64,000 bases of DNA, from assembly GCA_025642065.1 (NCBI GenBank), contig JAODUP010000130.1:1-64000 (forward strand). Reading direction: 5' to 3'. Position numbers and translations under genes: made by a program. The stretch is from Paralvinella palmiformis. Taxonomy: Eukaryota > Annelida > Polychaeta > Terebellida > Alvinellidae. Of this stretch, positions 12,321 through 23,219 are shown one piece after another. The stretch's first letter is position 1; the number at the start of each line of letters is the position of its first letter. The notes under the pieces are model-generated. The model had not been told where the DNA came from. It saw nothing but the letters and a program-made list of their open reading frames with translations, and made no database searches.

Positions 12321-15041
12321 GATATTTACGTTAAGTCATTTTACACCATTTTAAAGAAAACAATACTGGATTAAATTACGAATGGTTTAATTGAAAATTA
12401 ATTCAGGTGAGAATATATTCAAGAATTTTTGAAGACGTGCCTGATCATCGGACAACATATTAATTTAATTTTCTCTGAGAAAGTCCCTTTGTTTATGTTT
12501 TTATCCTCAAACTTTATCATCTCAAAGTGATTGTCATTTCTCTTCAGATTTACATCGCGTTGCATCACGGGATGGCGATGGGATATTTAACCGTAGAACG
12601 TTCCAAAGATGACTCGATTATGTCTTCGGCATTTCGACTTGTTCAAAAGAGAAATTATTATGAAATAACTTCACAATAATGAGGAGGATCGATGTTCTCA
12701 GTAACTTCATATCGGATGTTTACTTTTAGAATTACGTAATATCAAAGTTCCGGAAAATAAGAAATGACACGAAAGTAAACGAAGTTGGTGACATGCAATA
12801 TTTGGATAATACAAGATAGAAATGTGTTAGCAAAAAACACATTTTACGGGTTTTTTCTTCTTATCGTGTAATTACGTTTGTTCAATTCGTGTTATTGTTT
12901 GCTTTGTTTGATATAGTCAGGCCGCTAATACAAAATATAAACAAATAAATACCAAAACATATTCATGCATGCACACATATACCCGCAACCATGCGCACGC
13001 ACGCATGCACGCACGCACACATGCACCCACGCAAGCATACCTGGGGGCAGTTTATTTAAAACTCTCGACATTGGTTATTATATATTTAACTCATATGCAT
13101 AAATGTTATGTGGCTTTTTCTATTCAATAAAACCGTGACATGTTGGTACTCTAATCATAACCAATAGAGTACGTGACATGTTGGTACTCTTATAATAACC
13201 AATAGAGTACGTGACATGTTGGTACTCTAATCATAACCAATAGAGGACGTGACATGTTGCTACTCTAATCATAACCAATAGAGTATGTGACATGTTGGTA
13301 CTCTAATCATAACCAATAGAGGACGTGACACGTTGGTACTCTAATCATAATCAATAGAGGACGTGACATGTTGCTACTCTAATCATAACCAATAGAGTAT
13401 GTGACATGTTGGTACTCTAATCATAACCAATAGAGGACGTGACATGTTGGTATTCTTAATCATGGGGAAATCCCTCACAATCCATACATCCATACAGAGG
13501 TACAAGTGCTGGATGTGTTTTACATTATTAATAACTATAAAATGTCAACAATAACATTAATCTTTTAATAGTTTTCTGGTGATGTTATACCTTATTTTCT
13601 AGGATAATTAATTTAGTTAATTCCCCTTTAACCTAGATATTTCACTTCAGGCATTCTGTAACCCTATGCGTATAGTCAACCTGAACCAATATGGCTATTA
13701 CATTGCATTCGTTAAACAAACTAACTATCGTAATATTGAACAGAAGACAAATTATAAAGATTGGATATTTTTTAGCTATTTCGATTAAGTTATTTAATAT
13801 TCTCTCAGGTAAATTAAGATGTGCAATTCGTTAATCTTGTTAAGGAATTCCAAATATAACATCAAAAATTCGAGTGCGAGGTGGCTATGTTAAGTTAACG
13901 GGCGATAATATCAGAAATGTTAAATAACAGTATCCAATGAAATTAAAAAGCTTACAAGCCACGTGACCAAATACACCATTAGTTAGCAGCATTTAGTAAT
14001 TGGAAGCGATTATTAGAAGACAAACTGGTGCGATAAAACACATCAAAATAAACTTTTATTGTGTAATAAATATTTATGATCTTAATAATTCACTTACCAT
14101 CCAAGAGCATCGTCATCACGGATTGGTATTTGTTTATCAAATGGCAAATTTATCGTCTGCTGAAGACCGCCATTAGCCGCAACTAACAACAACAAAAATC
14201 AACACAATTAACATTGTTTTATCGTGTAGATGTTGCTAAATCAATCCAATCCCACACAACCGCATTCTTCTAAATGTATTGTAGTTACTAACTTCTTCTC
14301 GTTGTGGTATCACTTACTGTATGTCCTGTAGTAAGCCTTGAATGTTGCTGTTGTCGTAACTGGGTCAGGAAGACTCCAAACTTGGAATTCTATGTACGAA
14401 TCATAGCTCATCTTCACATCAAAGGCTTTAATCAGGCCGCAACAATCAAACCTGCCGTACTTACTGCTGTACCAAACAGTACCTGTAATTATAATAGTGT
14501 GATTAAAAATAACCCACTTTATTCAAGTACAAAACATACAATTAACAAATTTGAACCGAGAATCTTCACATTCGAATCTTAATTTCTACCCATCGAACCA
14601 TTATGTCTCGTCAATATATAACCGTTTACCCGTTGAACCATTATGTCTCGTCAATATATACCCGTTTTTCCATCGAACCATTATGTCCCCTCAATATATA
14701 CCAGTTAAGTAAGAATCATCCAAATTGTCTTCGGTGATGCTTGACTCTTGGTCATCTCGGTATCCATAGGTGTCGCCACTTATACATACATCACCTGAAG
14801 ACAGTTAAGAATAGATCAACAGCCAATTGGGTGTTTCAAGTTAATTGCATTATTAATTAAGTGTTAGAAATTGTTCAGCTTATAGGATCTACTCGACTTT
14901 AAATAATCCAGAAAAACGATGTCTAACAGGCAAAGTGATTATATATTCATAAGCATTTCTAATATTTTGCCGACCTTTCACGATATGGCCACACAAAACT
15001 AACACGTAGCCAACACACCAAATCCACAGGTTCGTCTTCAT
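4825..15041 (-). CDS. Gene A: two-module cadherin-like single-pass membrane protein (13 exons, 672 aa)
   Basis: Exons in transcript order: 15041-14975, 14794-14702, 14482-14318, 14182-14098, 11865-11639, 11056-10871, 9098-8955, 8751-8674, 8419-8255, 7670-7586, 6657-6452, 6291-6118, 5168-4825. All junctions are GT-AG and the 2019-nt CDS stays in frame, which is strong support. Residues 1-22 form a signal peptide (MKTNLWIWCVGYVLVLCG). Residues ~23-212 hold a Cys- and Trp-rich beta domain with [17 protein letters not shown] and DDDALGW. Residues ~213-322 are cadherin-like and end in ITVTIYDGCHVNQTSHLLVY. Residues ~323-500 and ~501-600 repeat the same two domains (VCVTSPPVDIEIQLW, then [20 protein letters not shown]). 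A short Thr-rich stalk leads to a helix at ~641-661 and the tail [11 protein letters not shown]. Canonical calcium motifs of classical cadherins are not seen. Its paralogue lies at 35868-45295. I do not recognise a named family; a role in adhesion or surface recognition is inference. Confidence 0.85.
5301..5563 (-). mobile_element. tRNA-derived SINE (family 1) in gene A intron 12, with foreign 54-bp insert
   Basis: Read on the minus strand: a tRNA-like head with box B, a conserved body (ctcggcccatttagcatacc, ttgtgcacaaaagtggccgt) and an (ATC)n tail. It is flanked by an 11-bp target duplication ccgtttgataa at 5290-5300 and 5564-5574. A 54-bp piece at 5315-5368 splits the tail and matches 56561-56613. 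Gene B carries the same insertion at 36564. Confidence 0.9.
6885..6955 (-). mobile_element. Diverged tRNA-like SINE head in gene A intron 10
   Basis: On the minus strand, tctcaactggtatcgcggtt (A-box like) is followed by gggttcaaatccagac (B-box like) with the family 1 spacer word ccacagatcacta. No body or tail is recognisable. Confidence 0.6.
7915..8180 (+). mobile_element. tRNA-derived SINE, second family, in gene A intron 9
   Basis: The head ctccggtggcctagcggtta (A box) and caggttcgaaccccgtaa (B box) are followed by an unrelated body with acgttaaaaacccctgagga. It is plus-oriented, antisense to gene A. No target duplication was resolved. Confidence 0.75.
10424..10640. repeat. Two (AT)n arrays in gene A intron 6
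   Basis: Arrays at 10424-10474 and 10571-10640 are separated by an AT-rich spacer with gtgtgtgtgttgtgtg. Non-coding. Confidence 0.95.
11142..11591. repeat. (CTCA)n/(ACC)n array in gene A intron 5
   Basis: About 450 bp of ctca tetramers flanking cca/acc trimers; the last ~130 bp are almost pure ctca. The His/Thr/Leu frames it opens are artefacts. It fills most of the 582-bp intron between exons 5 and 6. Confidence 0.97.
12218..12318. repeat. (GAT)n-(AAT)n trinucleotide repeats in gene A intron 4
   Basis: Short gatgat run followed by about 16 aat units. Confidence 0.93.
13137..13456. repeat. 38-bp minisatellite in gene A intron 4
   Basis: About 8.5 tandem copies with core gtgacatgttggtactctaa followed by tcataaccaatagag. 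Variants alternate gagtac/gaggac and ttggta/ttgcta, and one copy lacks a few bases. Two higher-order pairs (ttggta then ttgcta) are visible, suggesting duplication of multi-unit blocks. Confidence 0.95.
14588..14705. repeat. ~47-bp tandem triplication abutting gene A exon 2 donor
   Basis: Three copies of accattatgtctcgtcaata followed by tatacccgttt run right up to 14705. The last copy contains the exon 2 splice donor (minus strand actg|gtatatattga). Confidence 0.85.
14975..15041 (-). CDS. Gene A exon 1: start codon and signal peptide
   Basis: The ATG at 15041 opens 22 codons with a hydrophobic core (LWIWCVGYVLVLCG), followed by a GT donor at 14974-14973 in phase 1. The next exon completes the split Gly codon and continues as DVCISGDTYGY. 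Gene B exon 1 has the same role and the same intron phase but no sequence similarity, so this start is chosen by position, hydrophobicity and matching phase. The true transcription start is not visible. Confidence 0.75.
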
Positions 15042-15354
15042 TGTTACAGCCGTGCCATTGTTCCCAGTAACGTCAAGGTGAGTTGTGCAGTCAGATTAAG
15101 ATTTATGGGAAAACTAATCTGATCAACATTAACTGTTTGTCTCCGTGCCAATATTTATCACCTTGATCTTGACTTCTCCAATCAATCAATATTGTCGACG
15201 GAACAAGGGTCATCTGCCAATTTGTAAGTGTAAGTCGTTGTAAGTCAATGGGACTTAAAAATCGAACATACTTGGGGTACATTTATCCTCGTGCATCAAC
15301 CTCGGTAAGTGTGTACGTTTCTGTGCGTTGTAAAAATAGTATACTCCAAACCTG

Positions 15355-15405
<51 letters not shown>

Positions 15406-15407
<2 letters not shown>

Positions 15408-15595
15408 GATGATGATTGGTGTTTTAGGGCCTCTTTTGTGCACATTGTAGGATAAATGGGCCGAGCGATCTCCAAAGGTAATGAAGTGAAGTCAAAGATG
15501 AAACAACCTTCGGATATGCCCAGATATTGATTCGAACACGGGTGGTAGTGATCTATGATCCAACACGCTACCGCTACCGTTACACCACGGAGACA

Positions 15596-15597
<2 letters not shown>
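15406..15597 (-). mobile_element. tRNA-derived SINE (family 1) inserted in an (AT)n tract
   Basis: Full-length minus-strand copy: ATC tail side at 15406, body with gggccgagcgatctccaaag, tRNA head ending at 15597. It is directly bordered by (AT)n on both sides (15357-15405 and 15598-15627), so it landed inside a dinucleotide array. Confidence 0.88.
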
Positions 15598-15629
<32 letters not shown>

Positions 15630-15879
15630 GGAATAAGTATTAACCTACTTAGACATCCGAGTACCAAAAACCAATTAGCGAGTGCTATCTGAGAAAGACA
15701 CTCGTATTGTCTCTTAATTATTCTAAGCTTACTGATTTTCTATTGTTCTACAGTCACACGCCGACAGATAATGAGAGATCAATAAACAATCCTCTGAGCA
15801 ATATTCACATGACGACATTGATGGGGTTTTTTTTGGCAGCAGATTGCAATAAAGAGATATTGGGATGATGAGAGAAGAG

Positions 15880-16150
15880 ATAATAATAAATAATAATAAT
15901 GTATACTTAATAAGGCGCCGTTACTAGCAATAGCCATCCAAAGCCGCCGTACAAATAAATAATATGTTATATAATAATGCCCCAAATAATACGTCCCATA
16001 AGAGATTTAAAAGATAATTATGATGTCTTTTTAGAACAGATTTAAACACTTCAAGAGACGACGCATTTCTAATATCCACCGGCAACCTATTCCACAGAGT
16101 TGGGGGGGGGGGGCTGCAACACTAAACGCACAATCACCATATTATTCGGA
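15880..16150 (-). mobile_element. 3' fragment of a CR1/L2-type LINE
   Basis: The minus strand encodes CAFSVAAPPPPTLWNRLPVD followed by IRNASSLEVFKSVLKRH, the typical C-terminal end of CR1/L2 reverse transcriptases (AFSxAAPxLWNxLPxxIR). A short 3' UTR with ggcgccttattaa and an (ATT)n-like tail near 15890 follow. A poly-C run at 16103-16112 has expanded inside the motif. Confidence 0.8.
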
Positions 16151-16944
16151 TTAGTTTGTGAGGAATATAAAAACAAACTAAGTTTAAACAGTGAATGTAT
16201 ATAAAGATTGATATATGGATTTTTCCTCATAGATCGTAAATGATGTTACTTGTATTAAGAACGTGATATTTAGTGTCCATCAAAATATTTTCAAACCCAG
16301 CAATTGCGTTTTTCCACCATTGATGCAAAAGCGAACGCGTTGAAGAGCAATACGATTATGTGGATTATGAAATATGTGGACACTCCCGTCCTATTACGGA
16401 TGAGGAAATAGCACGCTTACAAGAAACTGTCTCGCTGGCTAATATTGGGTGTCCTTTAATTTAAAGCGTTTCTTCTGATCTTTCCGCATTTCTCTATCTC
16501 CGTGGAATAGAATAAATTATTTCCCCTAGATTTATTCCTCGGGCTTTATTTAACAGATCAAAATTGATCGGAATACCGAGAATCTTCGGCTGGCGATGTA
16601 ACGAATTTCCAACCGGAGAGAGTTAATGGATACTTTGGAAAGCTTTGTGACAGGCTTCTCCCCGCTAATCGACTGCTCATTTAAATGCTAGTCATTCCAT
16701 GAAAATCTGGTAAACTGCAAAAGCCACGAGCTTTAAAATCAGACGTATTATCCATATGGGGATACAAATCGCCAGTTAAATGGGATAATATTAAATGGGA
16801 TAATAACGAAGTTATCTAAGGATTTAGATAATTCAGCAACGATTAATGAGTTTTTAAAGCCATTTTTAACAGGATGGGGACGACATATAATAGAAACTTT
16901 AAATGTTACCGTACACATATGTTTGGTACGGTCCATGTTTCCAA

Positions 16945-16947
<3 letters not shown>

Positions 16948-17003
<56 letters not shown>

Positions 17004-17010
17004 TATATAT
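16948..17010. repeat. (AT)n microsatellite
   Basis: About 24 units plus an interrupted second run. Intergenic. Confidence 0.95.
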
Positions 17011-17376
17011 CATTTGCAGACTTACCATAACAACCAGTCCATATATTTAGCGTATACTAATACCGTCATCGCGTCTAACACATTAACGAGAAATATGAGA
17101 AGTCAAAACCTCTAGGAACCCCCCCCCCCCCATAATTAAGCATTTAGACAACACACTGATATAGGAAGCTCAACATTCTCCTCATCCAAGAAAGAGTCCA
17201 TAACAAAAATAAAATCGTCTGCTAAATCTCTAGCCACTTTCTGACAGGAAAGCACATTAACTATAACATATTTAGTCTTAAACTCAAAAGACCATGTATT
17301 AAGGGTGTAATAAACATTAAATTGTATTATTTGATTTCTTATTGCTCTAAGTAAGGTTTCTTTTTAATAAAACACG

Positions 17377-17407
<31 letters not shown>

Positions 17408-17769
17408 GCCAAAGTATCAAAACCCTAATCCTACGCCTATATTCGGCACAAGTACAAGGAGTAGCCATTGTCTTCTGTCTACAAAAACCTTTCAACTTAT
17501 TAAACAAGAAAACTCGTCTGGTGAAAGATGAGTCGTCCAAGTTTCAGGTCGCGTTGCATATTGATATTGTATATGAATAACAGTCTATCCGTTGGAGATT
17601 TGTGAAGGCATTCCTAAAATGCAAACTGTACACACAAAAAAAAACATTGTTACAGAAGAAACTTCCAACAGTCGCTAGGTAAATATAGCGTTAACTTATA
17701 ATCAACATCGCCGCATTTATTATGAGATAAATCTTTCTTAAAGGTATATAAATATTTAAGTTAGTTACT

Positions 17770-17830
17770 AATAGTAAGAGTAGTAGTAGTAGTAGCAGTA
17801 GTAGTAGTAGTAGTAGTAGTGGTGGTAGTG
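17770..17830. repeat. (AGT)n trinucleotide repeat
   Basis: About 17 agt units with one agc interruption, grading into looser gta-rich sequence up to 17925. Confidence 0.9.
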
Positions 17831-18445
17831 GAAATCATAGTAATAGTTTTAGTGATTATGGAAATGGTAGTGGTAACAGTGACACTAGTAGAATTAGTAA
17901 TATTAGTAATAGTAATAGTTGTAAAAAAAACCCACTATATTTATAAATTATCATTTTGGAAGATTGAATATGAAAAACAATCGCAATATTTGTGCCACGC
18001 ATGATGTGAACATGATTTACAGTTTATGACATAACGACCGGAGCTTGGGAAAAAATTTCTTCATTACGTATACACTTACCTTGGCTCATTCTTGGTACCA
18101 AATTTGGCTGAACAAAAGTTGCTAAAGGAGAACTGCTTCCTTTAGAAAATAAGATTCTTCTTTAGCAGAAGTAAATTTGTAGCGTAAATAATATTCTGAA
18201 ATTTTATCAACCTCGTTTTTATATTTAGGTAACATATTGGACTATAATGTAAGATGCGAGTTAGTTTGACAGTTGGTTTTGACACTCTGTTGTGTAGTAC
18301 CGATAATATACCAATTTATAACAGTAATATTGTGTAACGTAAACTATTTATTAAAAACTTACAGATTATATGTCAATCTACATTTACAAATTGCACAAAA
18401 TTCTATTCCGTTTTTGGGGCATATTACATGTACCAAGGCATGTCG

Positions 18446-18625
18446 AGGCGTAGTAGCGCAGTTAGTTAGAAGCTTTGCCCCTATAATGGCAGCGTGCGTT
18501 GTATGCTCCGTTGGGAGTTGAGAGCCGTGCTGGATTGGAACAGGTCTGAGTCGGGGATAATAATTCTGTAAAGCGCCTTAGAGCAGCTATATAGCAGGAT
18601 AGGGCGCTATATAAATGTCACATAT
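18446..18625 (+). mobile_element. SINE with L2-like 3' end (third family)
   Basis: The head contains gtagtagcgcagttagttag. The 3' part reads tctgtaaagcgccttagagc and agggcgctatataaatg, the kind of tail shared between L2-clade LINEs and their SINE partners in many animals. The match is by memory of the motif, so the class assignment is tentative. Confidence 0.6.
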
Positions 18626-18807
18626 TATATATTATATGAAATGGCATGTTACGTTTTAGTCGGAATGTTGTATCCTTTTCTCCTAGTGTTTCCTTTCCCT
18701 TTAACATGAAGTTATCTGAGACCAGCATACGTTATATATGCTTTTCAGTAGTTGCTCGTGTAAATAAGCATCTGGCTTTGTGTCTGCCTGTATCTGTGTG
18801 TGCGCAC

Positions 18808-18861
18808 ACATACATACGTACATACATACATACATACATACATACATACATACACACATAC

Positions 18862-18914
<53 letters not shown>

Positions 18915-18940
18915 CACATACACACACACACAAACACACA
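18808..18940. repeat. (CATA)n-(TA)n-(CA)n compound microsatellite
   Basis: About 17 catacata tetramers followed by TA and then CA runs. The open frames on both strands here are artefacts. Confidence 0.95.
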
Positions 18941-19023
18941 CGTGTGTATTGTCATTAGATTTGCATAAAGATTTTAATAAAATCTGATAAGTGTCAATCA
19001 TATATCATTAATCATATTAGTCT

Positions 19024-19025
<2 letters not shown>

Positions 19026-19060
<35 letters not shown>
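19026..19060. repeat. (GAT)n repeat
   Basis: Eleven gat units. It may be the tail of a decayed SINE, but no body is recognisable beside it. Confidence 0.85.
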
Positions 19061-19389
19061 AATGATGGCGGTAGCTTAGGAAGGTGTGATCTTTACACCT
19101 GTTTACATATACGTTAAACGTGGACTTGCATATTTACTCAGCCATCGTTTCGCTTTTATAAATAGATTACAGAGATCAGAGCATAAACTGGATATTCGAC
19201 TCAGTAACGCAAGAGAAAGCTTTTATATGAAGCTCTATAAGTCCGTGATGTATTTGGGTGACAAGTGTATCATTGTCTTAATGGTGATTGCGTAATGTAT
19301 GGGATAAAATATCAACTGTTGGGGGGCATTGAGTAAATGTACATTAAATGTACTCGGACTGTTGTGTTATACTTCCCCTTGTTAATCAC

Positions 19390-20040
19390 TTCAGATAGGT
19401 GTGCCTCTAACAACACGTTGTCACTTCAGATAGGTGTGCATCTAACAACACGTCACTTCAGATAGGTGTGTCTCTAACATCACGTTGTCACTTCAGATAG
19501 TTGTGCATCTAACAACACGTTGTCACTTCAGATAGGTGTGCGACTAACAACACGTTGTCACTTCAGATAGTTGTGCATCTAACAACACGTCACTTCAGAT
19601 AGGTGTGTGTCTAACGACACGTCATTACTTATCGTTGTGCGTCTAACAACACGTTGTCACTTCAGATAACTGCGCGGCTAAAATCACGTTGTCAAATCAG
19701 ATAGGTGTGCGTGCATCTAACAACACGTTGTCACTTCAGATAGGTGTGCGACTAACAGACGTTGTCCCTTCAGATAGGTGTGCAACTAACAACACGTTGT
19801 CACTTCAGATAGGTGTGCATCTAACATCACGCTGTCGCCACTGATCCCTTTGCGTCTAATATCGCGTTGTCACTACTAATTGTTGTGCGTCTAACATCAC
19901 GTTGTCAACACTAATAGCTGTATGTCTAACGTCACGCTGCTACTATTGATAGCTGTTCGTCTAACGACATATTGTAACTACTTATTGCTGTGCGTCTAAC
20001 TTCACATTGGCACTACTGTAGCTGTGTGTCTAATATTAAG
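19390..20040. repeat. ~35-bp minisatellite, ~18 copies
   Basis: Core cacttcagataggtgtgc, then atctaacaacacgttgt. Left copies are similar; copies to the right decay progressively (tcactactaattgttgtgcg and beyond), a gradient expected when one end is homogenised more recently. Some units are ~27 bp, lacking cgttgt. Confidence 0.93.
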
Positions 20041-20500
20041 ATATTACTACTGATAACTGTTATAAGACATGACCTCTACTTATTAAAGTTATTAATGGCC
20101 ATATCTAAATATTTAACGTTGCCAGGTAAATTCCGAAATATCAAACACAGTACATCAATATCTACATCAGTCCAGATCTTTTTATATTTATGTATGTATC
20201 TGTAGTGTCAGTATGATAGATGGAGCCTAATATATTCTGACATTAGTTATTGGTGCAACACTTACTAGACCATCAGAGTTCGGATGTATAAATATACTTT
20301 CTGAAGCAATAACTCACTTGGTATTTTATCATTGTGAAATATTTAATTTCTACTCACCACTGTAGGAATAGATGAGATATAGATAGTGTGAGGTAATTAA
20401 AAATTCCTAAAACCGATAGCTTTCTTTGTGGGTGTTTTGTTTAAGTGTTTTAATTGGCCTAAAATGTACATCTATAGCATTGTTTTTCTATAAATATAAT

Positions 20501-20504
<4 letters not shown>

Positions 20505-20560
<56 letters not shown>
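20505..20560. repeat. (AT)n microsatellite
   Basis: About 27 units followed by a poly-T/poly-A junction. Intergenic. Confidence 0.95.
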
Positions 20561-20561
<1 letters not shown>

Positions 20562-21659
20562 TTTTAAAAAAAAACCTTAAAAAAGTTTTCTACTACTACT
20601 ATAACTACTGCTTCTACGTCTACTATTACAACTGCTACTATATCTACTGCCAGTTCTCTTTCCTCCCTAAACTTATAGTCAAAAGAATGACCTTTGGAGT
20701 TGACCTCAGCGTTATTGTGACTTTATGCGACCTCAGATATACACTATTATTAACTGGGAAGAGTATATGAGGTGTTTATGTTCTTTTGGGTATTTAATAT
20801 TTCAGTAAAATAATCATACAATATTTTGAGATATCATCCCTCTGTCATATGATTAATGTAATAAAAGCCGAGGCTGAATTAAAGGTTTGATTGCACGTGT
20901 ATTCGTCTGTTTATGATGTGGCTGAAGTAGAAATAAATTTTGTTATTCTATTTCAAGTGCATAATCATACCATGTTTTAAAAACAGTGTATGAGTTTTTT
21001 TTAACGGAACCGAAATTATTTTAATCTTCAACATGACTACACAACAACTGTCATAACACTGTTTTATGGTATGCTATGAAGGTACAGAGAATCGAAAGTT
21101 CGTTAGATATTGACCACCTGGTTTTAATCATACCATGTTAATAAATTATCACGTGATGATAATACACCTGGTTTTATATAACATTTACAGCAAGAGGTGG
21201 AAAATAATTCTGAAATTTTAATTTTGTGTAATTTACGATGACGTTTCTCTCCACAGAAAATTTAATGAGTATAATTTTTTTTTATAAAGTTCTTATTTAA
21301 TTTACCGATTGAAAGATGAAATTATACTTAATTTAAATACACACCAATTCTATTTACAATAAGAAACAATTAGACATTATAATAACGAGATCATCAATAA
21401 AGATGTCTATTTTATTTAGGTTAATTTAGTTCTTTTATCAACATCTAAAAACAAAACAAATTTCATTTGGTAAAAAGAGAACAGAAAACGCGACGCAATA
21501 TTCGATCTTTCTCATATAGAAATTTTGAACATCCGCAGACTATTTTTGTGCGAGTTAATAAAAGCAATCACACACACTCACATTTACACACACAGCCATA
21601 AGAACAAGCATTCTCACATTTATAAAAAAATATTTATTTTGCGCATATTTAGACACATC

Positions 21660-22090
21660 ATCATCATCATCATACTCTCAGTCACGGTGCGACAAAGATT
21701 GTTTTCATTCCATGAGTGCCTCTCTCCATTTACCTCTCTCCTGTGTGAATGATGTCCATGAGTCGGTCTTAATGTCTCTCAGCTTCGGGTTTCTCTTGAT
21801 GGTGTCCTTGAACCAGAGACGAGGGTGTCCACTCTTTCTATGACCACAGGACAATTGAGAGTAGATTATCTGTTTTGGTAGTCTGTTGACATCTTCAAGA
21901 GGTGTCTAGTCCAGAGGAGGTTCTTTTTTTTCAGAAGATCTTCTAAGGAGGAAGCTGTCTATCAAGTATTTCCTTGTTTGTCACTTCGCCCTTCCAAGTT
22001 AACCTGATGAATAGTATAGTAGGATGATCAGCACAATTGCACGGTAGATCTTGCCTTTGATCCAGTCGCTGGCGTGGTGGGCCGAAGAGC
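21660..22090 (-). pseudogene. LINE reverse-transcriptase C-terminal remnant (minus part of an inverted insertion)
   Basis: The minus strand contains RLTWKGEVTNKEILDR, then GHRKSGHPRLWFKDTIKRNP and KLRDIKTDSWTSFTQERGKW, the C-terminal pattern of non-LTR retrotransposons ('Q-LSxGxRxxGRPxLRFKDTLK'). A (TGA)n tail follows at 21657-21675. Frameshifts break it. The adjacent endonuclease fragment lies on the opposite strand. Confidence 0.75.
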
Positions 22091-22425
22091 GCTTTCCATA
22101 TCTTGCTCGAAGATCTCCCCATGGCCGATGGTATGTCAGAGACATCCCTACCCTGTGCGAAAGGAAGCTTTAATAGTCTGGAAAACTCTTTCTTCTGGAG
22201 AGGCAAATCCGAAGGTGGGGGGGGGGGGGCTGGAATAGCCTATACTATCAAGAAGGAAATCATGACAAAGCTGACAGAGATGTTATGGCCAATAAATGAC
22301 ATAATCATGAAGATGAGACAACATCTGTGCAAGGAAACATTTGCTACAATTATCAGTGTATACACTCCAACAATAACAATCCGAGACAAAAACAAGGATG
22401 GATTCTATGACTAGCTGGCAAGTGT
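22090..22425 (+). pseudogene. LINE endonuclease remnant (plus part of an inverted insertion)
   Basis: Plus-strand reading gives NSFFWRGKSEG, AGIAYTIKKEIMTKLTEM, then KETFATIISVYTPTITIRDK and DGFYD, the endonuclease pattern of RTE/CR1-like elements ('FFWSGK..., GFAIK..., ATIISAYAPT...FY'). A poly-G run splits it. It sits head-to-head with the minus-strand reverse transcriptase fragment, as in a twin-primed insertion. Confidence 0.75.
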
Positions 22426-22937
22426 GCACACATAAATACAAACAAGCATTTTAACATCTTTAACAAATAAAATATTTAAAAAAACACCCCCACACTTAAT
22501 TATAAAACTAATATATTATTGGGATTGGAAAAAGAGGAGGAATTTTTTTTCCTCGCAAAATAAATATATAAACAAGATAATGTTAACAAGCCACAAATTC
22601 GGTTTTGACTTTGGAAGGGTGAACTACGATTTTGTGAATGATATATTGCTGCTGTTTTGATGATTTAGTCTAGCCAATCCACGCCTTTGGCACACTTCAA
22701 ATAAGCACAAATTCACACCGTTTTTTAAAATTAAGATTAGCAACCCAAAGTGTTGTGAATATGAACTCGTGACTTCACAAAAAATGCCTTGCCTTTTAAA
22801 CAAGTAAACAAAAAAACAAGAAAAAAACCCAAACACAATAACTGTGGCGAGTTTCACAAAAGCAACCTTCTTTACGGATAACCTAGCGGTCATCTCCTAT
22901 CCCACACGCCAGTACTAAAGTTCCGGAAACGCGCCAA

Positions 22938-23132
22938 ACCTTCAGATAGATAGGCTTCATGTTCAACCAAATATGAATTGAAGAACCAGTGGGAATCCCA
23001 AATCTGATTGGTCAAGAATCACATAAACGGGCCTCATTACACCGCTGACGTCGTTTAGGCGGAATTCAGTTTTAAAATATCTAAGTCATGATTCCATAGA
23101 TCTCACTGAACTTCCGGAAGAACCTAACAAAG
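22938..23132. repeat. Dispersed repeat R1, copy 1
   Basis: Similar over ~195 bp to 26653-26846: shared words include agaaccagtgg, cattacaccg, ttttaaaat and gaagaacctaacaaa. Class unknown. Confidence 0.7.
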
Positions 23133-23219
23133 AAAGTCAACAATTGCAATTGCAATAAATAGGCAAATTCGGCAGAAGATCCGAACAATAATGTTCCAAC
23201 GGCTAGCAAACAAGATACC

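Noticed and set aside
19390..20040. Regular repeats resembling a CRISPR array
   Set aside because: Units are contiguous, diverged, have no unique spacers, and lie in a spliced eukaryotic genome; it is a minisatellite.
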